44,566 bases of DNA from assembly GCF_014656545.1 (NCBI RefSeq), contig NZ_BNDS01000034.1, positions 1 to 44,566 of the forward strand, read 5' to 3'. The translations under genes were made by a program, and so were the position numbers. Positions 8,763 through 16,934 of the stretch are shown here, piece after piece. The notes beneath the pieces were generated by a model. It saw only the letters and a program-made list of their open reading frames with translations, was not told where the DNA came from and did not search any database. Numbering within the stretch: position 1 is the stretch's first letter; every line of letters starts with the position of its first letter. The DNA is from Neobacillus kokaensis (GTDB taxonomy: Bacteria > Bacillota > Bacilli > Bacillales > Cytobacillaceae).

Positions 8763-9278
8763 TTATAAATCTTTTAACTTATGTATAAGGTATATACAAG
8801 TTTCCTTCCAGGAATGCTCAATTCCCTTTTCGTCGATAAAGGTACCACCAATCTGGTATTCCCCAATGCCAGAGTCTTGAAATCCAAGTCTTTGGTAAAG
8901 CCTTTTAGCTGATTCATTTTCTATTCCCACTCCGAGGCCGATCCTTTCAAAGCCTCTTTGTTTGGTCAATTTTGCACAGTAGTATAATAATTGCTGGCCG
9001 ATCCCCTTATTTCTGTATTCGTCGGTTACAAGTAAGTCTTCTATGTCAGGACAATGATTGATATGCGCCGTTACCGCTTCATCTTTCGTTCCATTCCATT
9101 TTAGTAATACATGACCAACAGGTTTTTCATTCCAATAGGCAGCAATATAGGTAACGTCTCCTTGCAATTGCTTTTTGTAACGATCTCTATGCTTGTCTAA
9201 CGGCCCGTTGGTCATATGTTTTTCTAGTTCGGGTATATCACTGTCCACGACAATTCTAATCAGAACTTGATTTTCCAC
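8763..9278 (-). CDS. GNAT-family N-acetyltransferase
   Basis: A 171-residue acetyl-CoA-dependent acyltransferase. The central GNAT motif A is clear: IEDLLVTDEYRNKGIGQQLLYYCAKL, whose RNKGIG loop binds the pyrophosphate of acetyl-CoA, followed by motif B (ESAKRLYQRLGF). The start is GTG 9278, with AGGAGATAGG upstream. It is monocistronic, convergent with the DHA2 operon across the repeat array, and separated from the MFS gene behind it by the terminator at 9401. The acceptor substrate is unknown. Confidence 0.9.
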   Translation of the reverse strand: MENQVLIRIVVDSDIPELEKHMTNGPLDKHRDRYKKQLQGDVTYIAAYWNEKPVGHVLLKWNGTKDEAVTAHINHCPDIEDLLVTDEYRNKGIGQQLLYYCAKLTKQRGFERIGLGVGIENESAKRLYQRLGFQDSGIGEYQIGGTFIDEKGIEHSWKETCIYLIHKLKDL

Positions 9279-9400
9279 TTAACCTATCTCCTATTCTGTA
9301 AGATATCATTATTGTATCATCTTGAAGCCTGTTACCATTTGGTTTTTCAAAAGAATGATATAATTCTGGCCTTCACTTGAATATCACCCTAGTAAATAAA

Positions 9401-9436
9401 AATACCCGATATGCGATGTTTGGCAAATCGGGTATT
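9401..9436 (-). terminator. intrinsic terminator of the MFS gene
   Basis: AATACCCGAT (9401-9410) pairs with ATCGGGTATT (9427-9436), extended by an inner TGC/GCA. The minus strand runs on into T-rich sequence. Near-duplicate of the element at 4052-4078. Confidence 0.85.
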
Positions 9437-9446
9437 GTTGATTTAT

Positions 9447-10712
9447 TTATTCACTCCACAATCCGGCAGTTTCCAGCTTCTTTTTCCCTTTGAAGGCTAG
9501 AATGACAAGCACGATATTGATGATGAGCATGATGATAATGGTGTATAAAACAAGTGTGTAGCTTCCTGTTAAGTCATATACAAATCCGTATCCAGGCAGG
9601 GCTACAATTCCTGCTAATGCTAGGCCGATGGCAACCGTGGCAAAAATTTGGCTATATTCCTTCGTTCCAAACACAGCCGAAGTCAGCAAAGGTCCTAATG
9701 TTCCAATCGAAGAGGTGACAAACCCGAAAATACCAATAGCCAAACTGAAGACGACGGGATTTCCTGGGGAAGTGATTAATAGGAGCACCGAAACTAAACC
9801 GCTGACCATGGAAAAAATAGCGGTATTTTTCGCCCCGATTTTATCGGTTAATGCGCCGAATGCCAATGCACCAACAAGCATTCCAATCATAAACGCGCCC
9901 ATTACTTTGCCGGCAAATTGAATATCATACCCGATTCCCATTGCATATGGAGCGATATGCTGTGCAAAGCTTCCGATTGCTGTCATAAAGAAAAAGAATA
10001 ATAGTAAAGAATAAAATGCCAAAGATTTTTTTGCAGCAGCGAAGGTCACGCCTTTATTGGCAGCAGCAGTTTGGGCTTCTGCGTTTTGTCCCTGCTCCAT
10101 ACCATATGGAAGTAAGCCCTTATGCTCAGGCTTCAATCGAATGGTTAATAATACAATCGGAATAACAATTACAATCACGGCAACCCCTAAGATAATATAG
10201 GTATTTCTCCAGCCCTGCGTCGGGATTAAATCTCCAACAATCGGCTGAATGACGGCTCCAAATGCTCCTACTGCCGCCATCATAATCCCTAAAGCTAAAC
10301 CATTGTGCTTTTTAAACCAGCGGTTAATAATAACCGGGCCAGCCATCTGCGCAACAAAGATAGAACCAATGGCCATCGGGATTGAAAAAATATACCAGCC
10401 CCAGACGGAATTCATCAATCCGAACATAGCGAACGAACCAGCTTGTAAAATAATCGCGCCAATTAAAAGCGCCCTAATATCATATTTGGCCATCATTTTT
10501 CCCGCTATAGGCAAAAAGATCATGGTTGCAATGGATGAGATACTAAAATACAGTGTTAAGCTTCCCATGCCAATTCCAAGATCCTTTGAAACAGGTGTTA
10601 AAAACATACCTCCAGCGTTATTAATTCCGCCTCTGGCAAGACCAATCATGATGGATAAGCCTAGTAATACCCACCAAGCAAAATGTATTTTCCCCTTTTT
10701 TCCTTGCTTCAT
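9447..10712 (-). CDS. MFS transporter, oxalate/formate- or monocarboxylate-type
   Basis: A 421-residue carrier with 12 predicted segments. The opening FAWWVLLGLSIMIGLARGGINNAGGMFLTPVSKDLGI and the central NRWFKKHNGLALGIMMAAVGAFGAVIQP match the OFA/MCT-like branch of MFS, which moves small organic anions. A cytoplasmic loop (about residues 195-225) separates the halves. The SDR gene lies 91 bp upstream on the same strand, but a terminator-like hairpin (10755-10790) stands between, so co-expression is probably by read-through. Likely carries the acid that the SDR pathway uses; that is inference. Confidence 0.85.
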   Translation of the reverse strand: MKQGKKGKIHFAWWVLLGLSIMIGLARGGINNAGGMFLTPVSKDLGIGMGSLTLYFSISSIATMIFLPIAGKMMAKYDIRALLIGAIILQAGSFAMFGLMNSVWGWYIFSIPMAIGSIFVAQMAGPVIINRWFKKHNGLALGIMMAAVGAFGAVIQPIVGDLIPTQGWRNTYIILGVAVIVIVIPIVLLTIRLKPEHKGLLPYGMEQGQNAEAQTAAANKGVTFAAAKKSLAFYSLLLFFFFMTAIGSFAQHIAPYAMGIGYDIQFAGKVMGAFMIGMLVGALAFGALTDKIGAKNTAIFSMVSGLVSVLLLITSPGNPVVFSLAIGIFGFVTSSIGTLGPLLTSAVFGTKEYSQIFATVAIGLALAGIVALPGYGFVYDLTGSYTLVLYTIIIMLIINIVLVILAFKGKKKLETAGLWSE

Positions 10713-10754
10713 AAAAAAATTCCCCTTTGTTCTTTCTTGATTTAGTCATAAAAA

Positions 10755-10790
10755 GGGGAAAGGCACGGCCGCAAAAGTCGTGTTTTCCCC
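10755..10790 (-). terminator. terminator between SDR and MFS genes
   Basis: GGGGAAA (from 10755) pairs with TTTTCCCC (10783-10790), with CACG/CGTG inside. The minus strand continues with five T residues. It would stop or dampen SDR transcription before the MFS gene. Confidence 0.75.
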
Positions 10791-10803
10791 AGTCAGCCGG
10801 ACA

Positions 10804-11559
10804 TTAACGTAATTTAACGGAACCGCCATCTACCATGATTGTTTGTCCTGTTATATAAGAAGCATCTTCGCTCGCTAAGAATACAGCAGTTCGGCCGATA
10901 TCACTTTCAATTTCGCCAAGTCTACGTAACGGAATTTTAGCCAGCATTGCTTGGTAATATTCCGGATTTGCCTCTGCCCACTCCAGCATGCCAGGTGATT
11001 TAGCAATTGGCGCAATAATGTTTACGTTGATTCCAAAAGGACCAAATTCATTGGCTGCAACACGAGTAATTCCGCGGATCGCTTCTTTTGCTGCTACATA
11101 AGAAACTTGATTCACGTCACCATTAATGCCGGCACCTGATGCGAAGTTAATGATGGTTCCTTGTGTTTCTTTTAAGAATGGCAGTGCAGCTTGCATAAAG
11201 TAGAACGTCGGATAGAATCCGGTGTTAAACGATAAATCGAATTCTTTTTGAGTGGTTTCTGCAATAGAGCTCATTCTGGATGCGTGGGCATTATTGACCA
11301 AGATGTCCAATTTTCCAAATCGGTCTACCACTTGTTTGACAAGATCAGCTAGTTTGTCATGCTCAGCTAGATTCGCTTGAATAAAGATAGATTCTGGCTG
11401 ATAGGCTTGCAGCTCCTGAATCGTTTGTTTTCCGGCCTCTTCATTTAAATCAATAATCGCAACGGTTGCTCCTTCTTTTACGAAAGCGGTTGCAATACCC
11501 TTTCCAATACCGCCTGCTCCGCCCGTAATAATCGCGGTCTTCCCTTGTAGTCTACTCAT
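10804..11559 (-). CDS. SDR-family NAD(P)-dependent oxidoreductase
   Basis: A classical 251-residue short-chain dehydrogenase. The cofactor motif TGGAGGIG is at 12-19, the NNA motif at 89-91, and the catalytic tetrad N112, S141, Y154 and K158 is intact. D37 after the second strand (AIIDLNE) points to NAD rather than NADP. The C-terminus GQTIMVDGG is standard for the FabG-like branch. Start ATG 11559 follows AAAGGGG. It is divergent from a TetR regulator at 11835, and the promoter at 11613-11641 carries a palindrome likely bound by it. The substrate is a hydroxyacyl or alcohol compound, not further defined. Confidence 0.92.
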   Translation of the reverse strand: MSRLQGKTAIITGGAGGIGKGIATAFVKEGATVAIIDLNEEAGKQTIQELQAYQPESIFIQANLAEHDKLADLVKQVVDRFGKLDILVNNAHASRMSSIAETTQKEFDLSFNTGFYPTFYFMQAALPFLKETQGTIINFASGAGINGDVNQVSYVAAKEAIRGITRVAANEFGPFGINVNIIAPIAKSPGMLEWAEANPEYYQAMLAKIPLRRLGEIESDIGRTAVFLASEDASYITGQTIMVDGGSVKLR

Positions 11560-11612
11560 CTACAACATCCCCTTTGTAACATTGTTATAGTGTTATTCAT
11601 AATAGCATTCCC

Positions 11613-11641
11613 ATAATATACAACGTTGACTGATAAGTCAA
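11613..11641 (-). promoter_or_regulatory. sigma-A promoter for the SDR gene
   Basis: Minus-strand -35 TTGACT (11641-11636), 17-bp spacer, -10 TATTAT (11618-11613): near consensus with ideal spacing, 54 bp before the SDR start codon. Confidence 0.75.
11626..11641. promoter_or_regulatory. candidate TetR operator over the SDR -35 box
   Basis: TTGACT GATA AGTCAA, a perfect 6-bp inverted repeat with a 4-bp centre, coincides with the SDR -35 element. Binding here would block polymerase. Assignment to the adjacent TetR gene is inference from position. Confidence 0.55.
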
Positions 11642-11742
11642 TCAAAAACATAGCAGATGAGATACCCAATATAATCCAGTATTCTTTTCAAGTTTTTCCT
11701 ATAAGGAGGGAATTCCAACGGCTCATAAAGCTAGATAAAAAA

Positions 11743-11751
11743 TGCTATAAT
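11743..11751 (+). promoter_or_regulatory. extended -10 promoter for the TetR gene
   Basis: TGCTATAAT (11743-11751) is an extended -10 with a perfect TATAAT; no convincing -35 is present at the right distance. Confidence 0.5.
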
Positions 11752-11834
11752 AGAGGCTATGATTTTAATAAGCACCAACTCCTTAGTGCGGTGCGGTTCA
11801 ATGTACTTAGGATAGATAAGTGAGGAATGAAAAA

Positions 11835-12431
11835 ATGGCGAAAAGTGAAGAACAATTTAAAATGATACGAGATCAACGTTATGAGGAGATAAGCAACGCT
11901 GCCTTGAAGGTTTTTGCCAGGAAAGGATATGCAGCCACTAAAATTAATGAAATTACCTCAACAGCCAATATAAGTCATGGACTATTTTATCATTACTTTG
12001 AATCGAAGAAGCATATGTATGTTTCTCTCATTCTCAATATCCTTAATTTATTTATTGAAACTGTAAAGGAAGCGGAAAATCGAAAGGGCACACCCAGGGA
12101 CCAGCTGGAATGGCTTACAGATATTACTTTTTCAGGATCATTAGAGCAAGCCATCGATCGACATCTGCTTGTGATTGAAGCACTTAAATCCGAATTCTTA
12201 TCAGAGGAAGAGAAGCAAGAGTTCATTCAGAAGTATAAGACATCCATGGAGGGAATCGCTAGAATTTTTGAAAAGGGGCAGAAGGAGGGACTTTTTATCA
12301 AAGGGGATCCGATGGAACTGGCGATTTATTACCTATCCTACTCTCAAGGGCTAACACTGTGGAATGCAAGAGGAATCCATCCGATTAAGGTTTCAACTGA
12401 AACAGTCATGCGTCAGTTTTGTAATGATTAG
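11835..12431 (+). CDS. TetR/AcrR-family transcriptional regulator
   Basis: A helix-turn-helix of TetR type occupies about residues 12-58 (ISNAALKVFARKGYAATKINEITSTANISHGLFYHYFESKKHMY), and the rest is a helical ligand domain, 198 residues in all. Start ATG 11835 is preferred over GTG 11820, because GAGGA sits eight bases before it. It is divergent from the SDR-MFS genes and probably represses them; TetR proteins beside SDR genes often respond to acyl-CoA or aromatic ligands, but the ligand is not evident. Confidence 0.9.
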   Translation: MAKSEEQFKMIRDQRYEEISNAALKVFARKGYAATKINEITSTANISHGLFYHYFESKKHMYVSLILNILNLFIETVKEAENRKGTPRDQLEWLTDITFSGSLEQAIDRHLLVIEALKSEFLSEEEKQEFIQKYKTSMEGIARIFEKGQKEGLFIKGDPMELAIYYLSYSQGLTLWNARGIHPIKVSTETVMRQFCND

Positions 12432-12483
12432 GGAGTGTTAGACAAATGCTTTTCCAGTTGTACCCTTAACGCTTGTTGAGATA

Positions 12484-12512
12484 GAGGAGGCAAAGAAGCC
12501 TCCTCATGTTTT
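12484..12512 (+). terminator. terminator of the TetR gene
   Basis: GAGGAGGC (12484-12491) pairs with GCCTCCTC (12498-12505), followed by ATGTTTTT. Confidence 0.8.
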
Positions 12513-13630
12513 TACTTTTCAGGCTCTGTCCGATAAATTTTTACAATATTTACGACCAGCACTTTTCCAATCGCATACGCTGGAATGACGAAGATGATGC
12601 CGATAATCCCCGTTAGATTTCCTGCTGTTAAAATCAACACAATAATCGTTAATGGATGAATATTTAACGATTTCCCCATAATGTTTGGCGAGATAATATT
12701 TCCTTCAATTTGCTGTGCAACCAGCATGATGATGGCTACATAAAGCGCCATGATTGGTTCTTGAAATAAGGCAACAAGGAACGCTGGGACAACGGCAATA
12801 TACGGCCCTAAAAATGGAATCACGTTTGTAAACATGCCAAACATGGCTAAAACAAGCGAATAATTTAGACCTATTAATAAGTAGCCGATATACAAGAGAA
12901 CTCCGACAATCACACTAACAAGCATTTGCCCTTGAATATAAGTAGAAATCGTTTTGTCCATTTCTTTTAAGATGTTGAGAACATGTTCTTTTTTAGACCG
13001 TGGGAAAAACATAGCCACACTCGGGGCAAACCGATGACTGTCCTTTAACATGTAAAATAAAATAAAAGGGACAAGCACAAGATAGAAGATCGTATTAATA
13101 AAGCCTCCGATAAACCCGAACACCCCGAGAATCCCGCTGGCAATTTTTCCTCCGCTTGATTCCAATCTAGATTGTAATTCTTGACTGGCTGTTACCAAAC
13201 CTTCCTTAACAAAGTTCGGAAGCATATTCTGATTTTCTTTCATATAGGTAAGGAAATCGTGCACGGCAGAAAACATCGCGGGCAAATTTTCCATAAATCG
13301 CTCTAGTTGATCAGTTATGACCGGACCTGCTAATCTGATTACTCCAAAGAAAAACAAACAGATGGCAGCATAGGCGGACAAAATGGCGGCCCATTTAGGT
13401 ACTTTCTTTTTTATTAGCCATTCAACCAGCGGCCGGCAAAGATAAAACAAAATCCCCGCTACAACGAAAGGCAAAAAGATGGTTTTAAGCAAAACTACAA
13501 TTGGAGTTAGGATATATTGATTTTTATTTAACAAAAGGATAATTAGTAATAGTAACAGGATCGCAATCATCCATTTAAACCATCTTTTTTCTATAAACGA
13601 CACTTTATCAACCTGCTTTCTATGTATCAT
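12512..13630 (-). CDS. AI-2E family transporter (YdiK/YtvI-like membrane protein)
   Basis: A 372-residue membrane protein with the AI-2E family layout: two N-terminal hydrophobic helices, an amphipathic domain (about 115-170), then a block of helices containing FYMLKDSHRF, IQGQMLVSVIVGVLLYIGY, FGMFTNVIPFLGPYIAVVPA and the conserved QQIEGNIISPNIMGKSLNIHPL. Members are described as AI-2 exporters or Na+/H+ antiporters, and the true function varies. The ATG at 13630 has no ribosome site; GTG at 13603, preceded by AGGTTGAT, may be the real start and would remove nine residues. Monocistronic. Confidence 0.88.
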   Translation of the reverse strand: MIHRKQVDKVSFIEKRWFKWMIAILLLLLIILLLNKNQYILTPIVVLLKTIFLPFVVAGILFYLCRPLVEWLIKKKVPKWAAILSAYAAICLFFFGVIRLAGPVITDQLERFMENLPAMFSAVHDFLTYMKENQNMLPNFVKEGLVTASQELQSRLESSGGKIASGILGVFGFIGGFINTIFYLVLVPFILFYMLKDSHRFAPSVAMFFPRSKKEHVLNILKEMDKTISTYIQGQMLVSVIVGVLLYIGYLLIGLNYSLVLAMFGMFTNVIPFLGPYIAVVPAFLVALFQEPIMALYVAIIMLVAQQIEGNIISPNIMGKSLNIHPLTIIVLILTAGNLTGIIGIIFVIPAYAIGKVLVVNIVKIYRTEPEK

Positions 13631-13722
13631 ATTTTAAATAATATTACCATTTACGAGCGGCTGGTGCTATGTATAGAGTACCAGAAACAAATCTACCAAA
13701 GAAAAAAGTGTAAGTAAATCTT

Positions 13723-13751
13723 TTGAAAAAATGGAAAAAAACAAATAACAT
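13723..13751 (+). promoter_or_regulatory. possible promoter for the first GH84 gene
   Basis: TTGAAA (13723-13728), 17-bp spacer, TAACAT (13746-13751), 43 bp before the start codon. Moderate fit in A-rich sequence. Confidence 0.4.
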
Positions 13752-13793
13752 AAATAAAGTAGTTCGAATAACCAAACACCACAGGAGGTCAAT

Positions 13794-16197
13794 ATGACTG
13801 AAAAAGGTTTTCCTCTCACAACGAAAGTGGGAATCGTTACAGGAAGTGATACCGATGCATACGCGATTAAAGAGGTAGTAGGTGCCTTGGAAACAGCTGG
13901 AGTAAAGGAAATTATCCGCTATACGGACAGTAAAGAGGTCACTGCACCTGTTACGATTTGGATCGGCGGCCCTGCTGAAAATCAAGCTTCCGTAGAAGTG
14001 TTGCGGCAAATGGGTATTGAAGGGCCGGAAGCATTGAAGGATGAAGGCTATGTCCTGGCATCAAGCAGCAAAGGAAAAAATCAAATTATCCTGGCTGGTA
14101 AGGATCAGACAGGAACCTATTATGCAGCAAAAACGTTTAAACAATTGATCCAACAACAAAAAGGCAGGGATTGGTTTCCGCAGGTGGAAATACGTGACTG
14201 CCCGGAAATGTCCATCCGCGGTTCAATCGAAGGATTTTATGGCCCGCCATGGACACATCAAGACAGGCTCCGTCAGTTAGAATTTTACGGTGAAAATAAA
14301 TTGAATACATATATTTACGCACCGAAGGACGATCCTTATCACCGTGAAAAATGGCGTGAGCCGTACCCTGAGGAAGAATTAGCGAGAATAAAGGAGCTCA
14401 TCGATAAGGCAAATGAGAATCATGTGAAATTCACGTTCTCTCTGTCTCCAGGCCAATCTATTTGCTACTCAGGAGATAAAGACTTTTCTTTACTAATGGA
14501 AAAAATGGAAAAGGTGTGGGACTTGGGTGTTCGCTCTTATGCTATTTTTCTAGACGATATTGATAAAAGCTTATACTGCCAACGGGATCAAGACAAATTT
14601 GGTAACGATCCGAATCCGGTTGCTGCCTTATTTATTGAATCGTTATACGAAGGAATTTATTCAAACGCATAAAGGCGCTGAGCGGTTAATTACCGTTCCA
14701 ACGGATTATACCGGAAATGGCCCAAGCCCCTATCGTGACCGGTTTGCAGCATTGCTCGACAAGGATACGGTTGTCATGTGGACGGGTGAGAAGGTGGTGT
14801 CGGAACAGATAACGTCTGAAGAGGCAGAAGAGGTTCTGGGAGTATTTAAACATGATATGTTATTATGGGACAATTTTCCGGTTAACGACTTTGATCGGAA
14901 CAGCCTGTTTTTAGGCCCAATCGTCGGACGCGATGCGGATTTACCTAAGCATGGAGTAGTGGGAATAACGGCTAACCCGATGAATGAAGCAGAGGCTTCA
15001 AAAATACCTCTTTATACCATTGCGGATTATACATGGAACCCAGCTGCTTATAATCCAGAAGAATCATGGGAACGCAGTATCCAATCCTTTGGCGGAGAAG
15101 CGGCAGAAACGTTAAAAACCGTAGCTGAAAATATGTATTCTTCACCGATTAACACTACAGAGTCACTTACCTTAACGCCATTGATCGATGAGTTCTGGAA
15201 AGCCTATGTATCTGGTAATGCCGATCAAGCAGCTGAAAAGTTAATCGCGGAATTTAAAAAACTTCAGCATGCACCAGCTAAACTGCAGCAGCAGTTGGAC
15301 AATGAAAAGTTTCTTCAGGAAATCGAGCCTTATATGAAAAAACTAACATTATATGGTGAAGCCGGGGAAGCAGCTGTTCAATACCTTATGGCACAGAAAC
15401 AAGGCCAAGCGGATAAAGCCAATGAGTATAAAGAAAAACTGTTTCTATTGTTCAATCAGTCGGAGCAGCTTACGCAAAAAATTGGTCAAGGTGTAATCAA
15501 GCCATTTTTAGTCAAAAGTGCATTAGTCGTGCCGCCATTACAATTGACGCTGCAGCCAAAGATTGATAGCTTCTGGGAAGCCTATAAAGGAAAGGGTGCA
15601 AACCAAGCGGCAGAACCGTTAGTTGCTGAATTTGCAAAACTGCAGCAGATTCCAGAGGATCTTCGTCAAGACATTGATAATGAGGAGTTTTTAACTGCCA
15701 TTGAACCTTACCTGCAGAATCTAAGCGTCTATGGTGAGGCCGGAAAGGCTGCTGTCCACTATTTAATGGCTGAGAAAGCTGGCCAGTCTGATGCAGATTC
15801 CTATAGAGATAGATTAAAAGACTTAATGATGCAGGCATATCAGCTGCCGCAGGAAATTGGCAAAGAGGTTATTAAGCCGTTTTTAATTGAGAGCATGTGG
15901 AGGGACCGCAACGTTGTCGAGTATCAAAAGGTAGATAGTGTGAATAAAGGTCGCGGTGATGGTGAATTAATTCAATACACCCCGGAATATGGCGCAACCA
16001 CCAGAACCAACCCTTGGGGCTATGAAATAACAGTAGTAGAGGGCAGGGTTGTCAAAAGAGGGGGGAATAATTCCTCCATTCCTGAGAACGGATATGTCTT
16101 AAGCATTCATGCAACTGACTGGCTGCGAGACAACACTACCATCGGAACAACCATTCAAATCGAAGATGGTATCGTTTTAGTTATATCACCACAATAG
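13794..16197 (+). pseudogene. GH84 beta-N-acetylglucosaminidase, disrupted by a 4-bp duplication
   Basis: Two overlapping frames encode one GH84 protein. The first (13794-14672) holds the N-terminal domain and half of the catalytic barrel, including RGSIEGFYGPPW (142-153) and the catalytic aspartate pair D254/D255 in FLDDID. After L279 the frame is broken by a TTAT TTAT tandem duplication at 14628-14635; removing one copy restores the family-like AALLNRYTKEFIQTHKG. The second frame (to 16197) carries the rest of the barrel (LITVPTDY, VVMWTGEKVVSEQ), two tandem copies of a helical post-catalytic domain, and a final beta-rich IPENGYVLS domain. There is no signal peptide, so an intact form would be cytoplasmic. 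The start has an AGGAGG site. The gene is inactive unless the frame is corrected or re-initiated. Confidence 0.85.
14628..14635 (+). repeat. TTAT tandem duplication causing the GH84 frameshift
   Basis: TTAT at 14628-14631 is repeated at 14632-14635. Deleting either copy joins codon TTA (L279) to TTG AAT CGT and gives a continuous GH84 frame. Confidence 0.8.
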
Positions 16198-16210
16198 GGA
16201 AGGGGAATCA

Positions 16211-16258
16211 GGGTCAATCCCCCGCGGCGTTAAAGCAGCGGGGTGCTGACCCCTTTTT
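16211..16258 (+). terminator. terminator after the first GH84 gene
   Basis: GGGTCA (16211-16216) pairs with TGACCC (16247-16252), and CCCCGC pairs with GCGGGG (16238-16243) inside. A T tract follows on the plus strand. It lies between convergent GH84 and nanE. Confidence 0.85.
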
Positions 16259-16259
16259 A

Positions 16260-16934
16260 TTAAATCATCTGAACAAATCGCTTTGTGATTTCCATTGGTC
16301 GTGTGATGGCACCGCCGACCACGGCAGCATAGGCACCTAGCTGCATGCAGGTTTGGTACATTTCCGGTGTGATGACATTGCCTTCCGCGATCACCGGTAT
16401 GCTGACGGTTTGCAGCACAGTCTTGAGAAATTCAAAATCGTTAGTATATAATTTCTTCCCATTTGTTTCCTCTGTATAGCCGTGCAAGGTAGTGGAGATG
16501 CAGTCAAAACCAAGCTTTTCCGCTTGAACGGCATCTTCAAGTGTGGCGATGTCAGCCATTAGCTCTACCGATGGACTCTTTTCTCTCACATATTCCACTA
16601 ATTCCTTTAATGAAATATTTTTCGGTCTCTTTCTTGTCGTGGCATCCATCGCAATCATTTCGCAGCCAGCTTCGATTAATTCATCTATTTCTTTAAAGGT
16701 TGCAGTAATGAAGACGGAGCTGTCATCGTAGTCACGTTTAACAATGCCGACCACAGGCAGGTCCACTTCTTTTTGAATTGCGATAATATCTTCTTTAGAG
16801 TTGGCGCGGATTCCTTTTGCCCCGCCTTCTTTTGCGGCAAGGGCCATTTTTGACATAATAAACGAGCTATGTAACGGTTCATTTGGTAATGCTTGACAGG
16901 AAACGATTAATCCGCCTTTTACTTGACTTAACAT
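16260..16934 (-). CDS. nanE: N-acetylmannosamine-6-phosphate 2-epimerase
   Basis: A 224-residue TIM-barrel protein of the NanE family. The opening LIVSCQALPNEPLHSS, the segment AKEGGAKGIRANS, MIAMDATTRKRP, DIATLEDAVQAEKLGFDCISTTLHGYT and the phosphate-binding end VIAEGNVITPE plus AAVVGGAITRP are all characteristic. It converts ManNAc-6-P to GlcNAc-6-P in the cytoplasm, the step after NanK. Its ATG overlaps the end of nanK by seven bases and uses the AAGGAGG inside that gene. It is the last gene of the minus-strand gntR-gntR-nanK-nanE operon. Confidence 0.95.
   Translation of the reverse strand: MLSQVKGGLIVSCQALPNEPLHSSFIMSKMALAAKEGGAKGIRANSKEDIIAIQKEVDLPVVGIVKRDYDDSSVFITATFKEIDELIEAGCEMIAMDATTRKRPKNISLKELVEYVREKSPSVELMADIATLEDAVQAEKLGFDCISTTLHGYTEETNGKKLYTNDFEFLKTVLQTVSIPVIAEGNVITPEMYQTCMQLGAYAAVVGGAITRPMEITKRFVQMI

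Noticed and set aside
10249..10740. 163-codon plus-strand frame opposite the MFS gene
   Set aside because: Antisense shadow of a membrane protein; the proline- and isoleucine-rich translation has no recognisable domain and no ribosome site.
13794..16197. Programmed ribosomal frameshift to explain the split GH84
   Set aside because: No slippery heptamer or following pseudoknot is seen at the junction, and the break is fully explained by a TTAT duplication.
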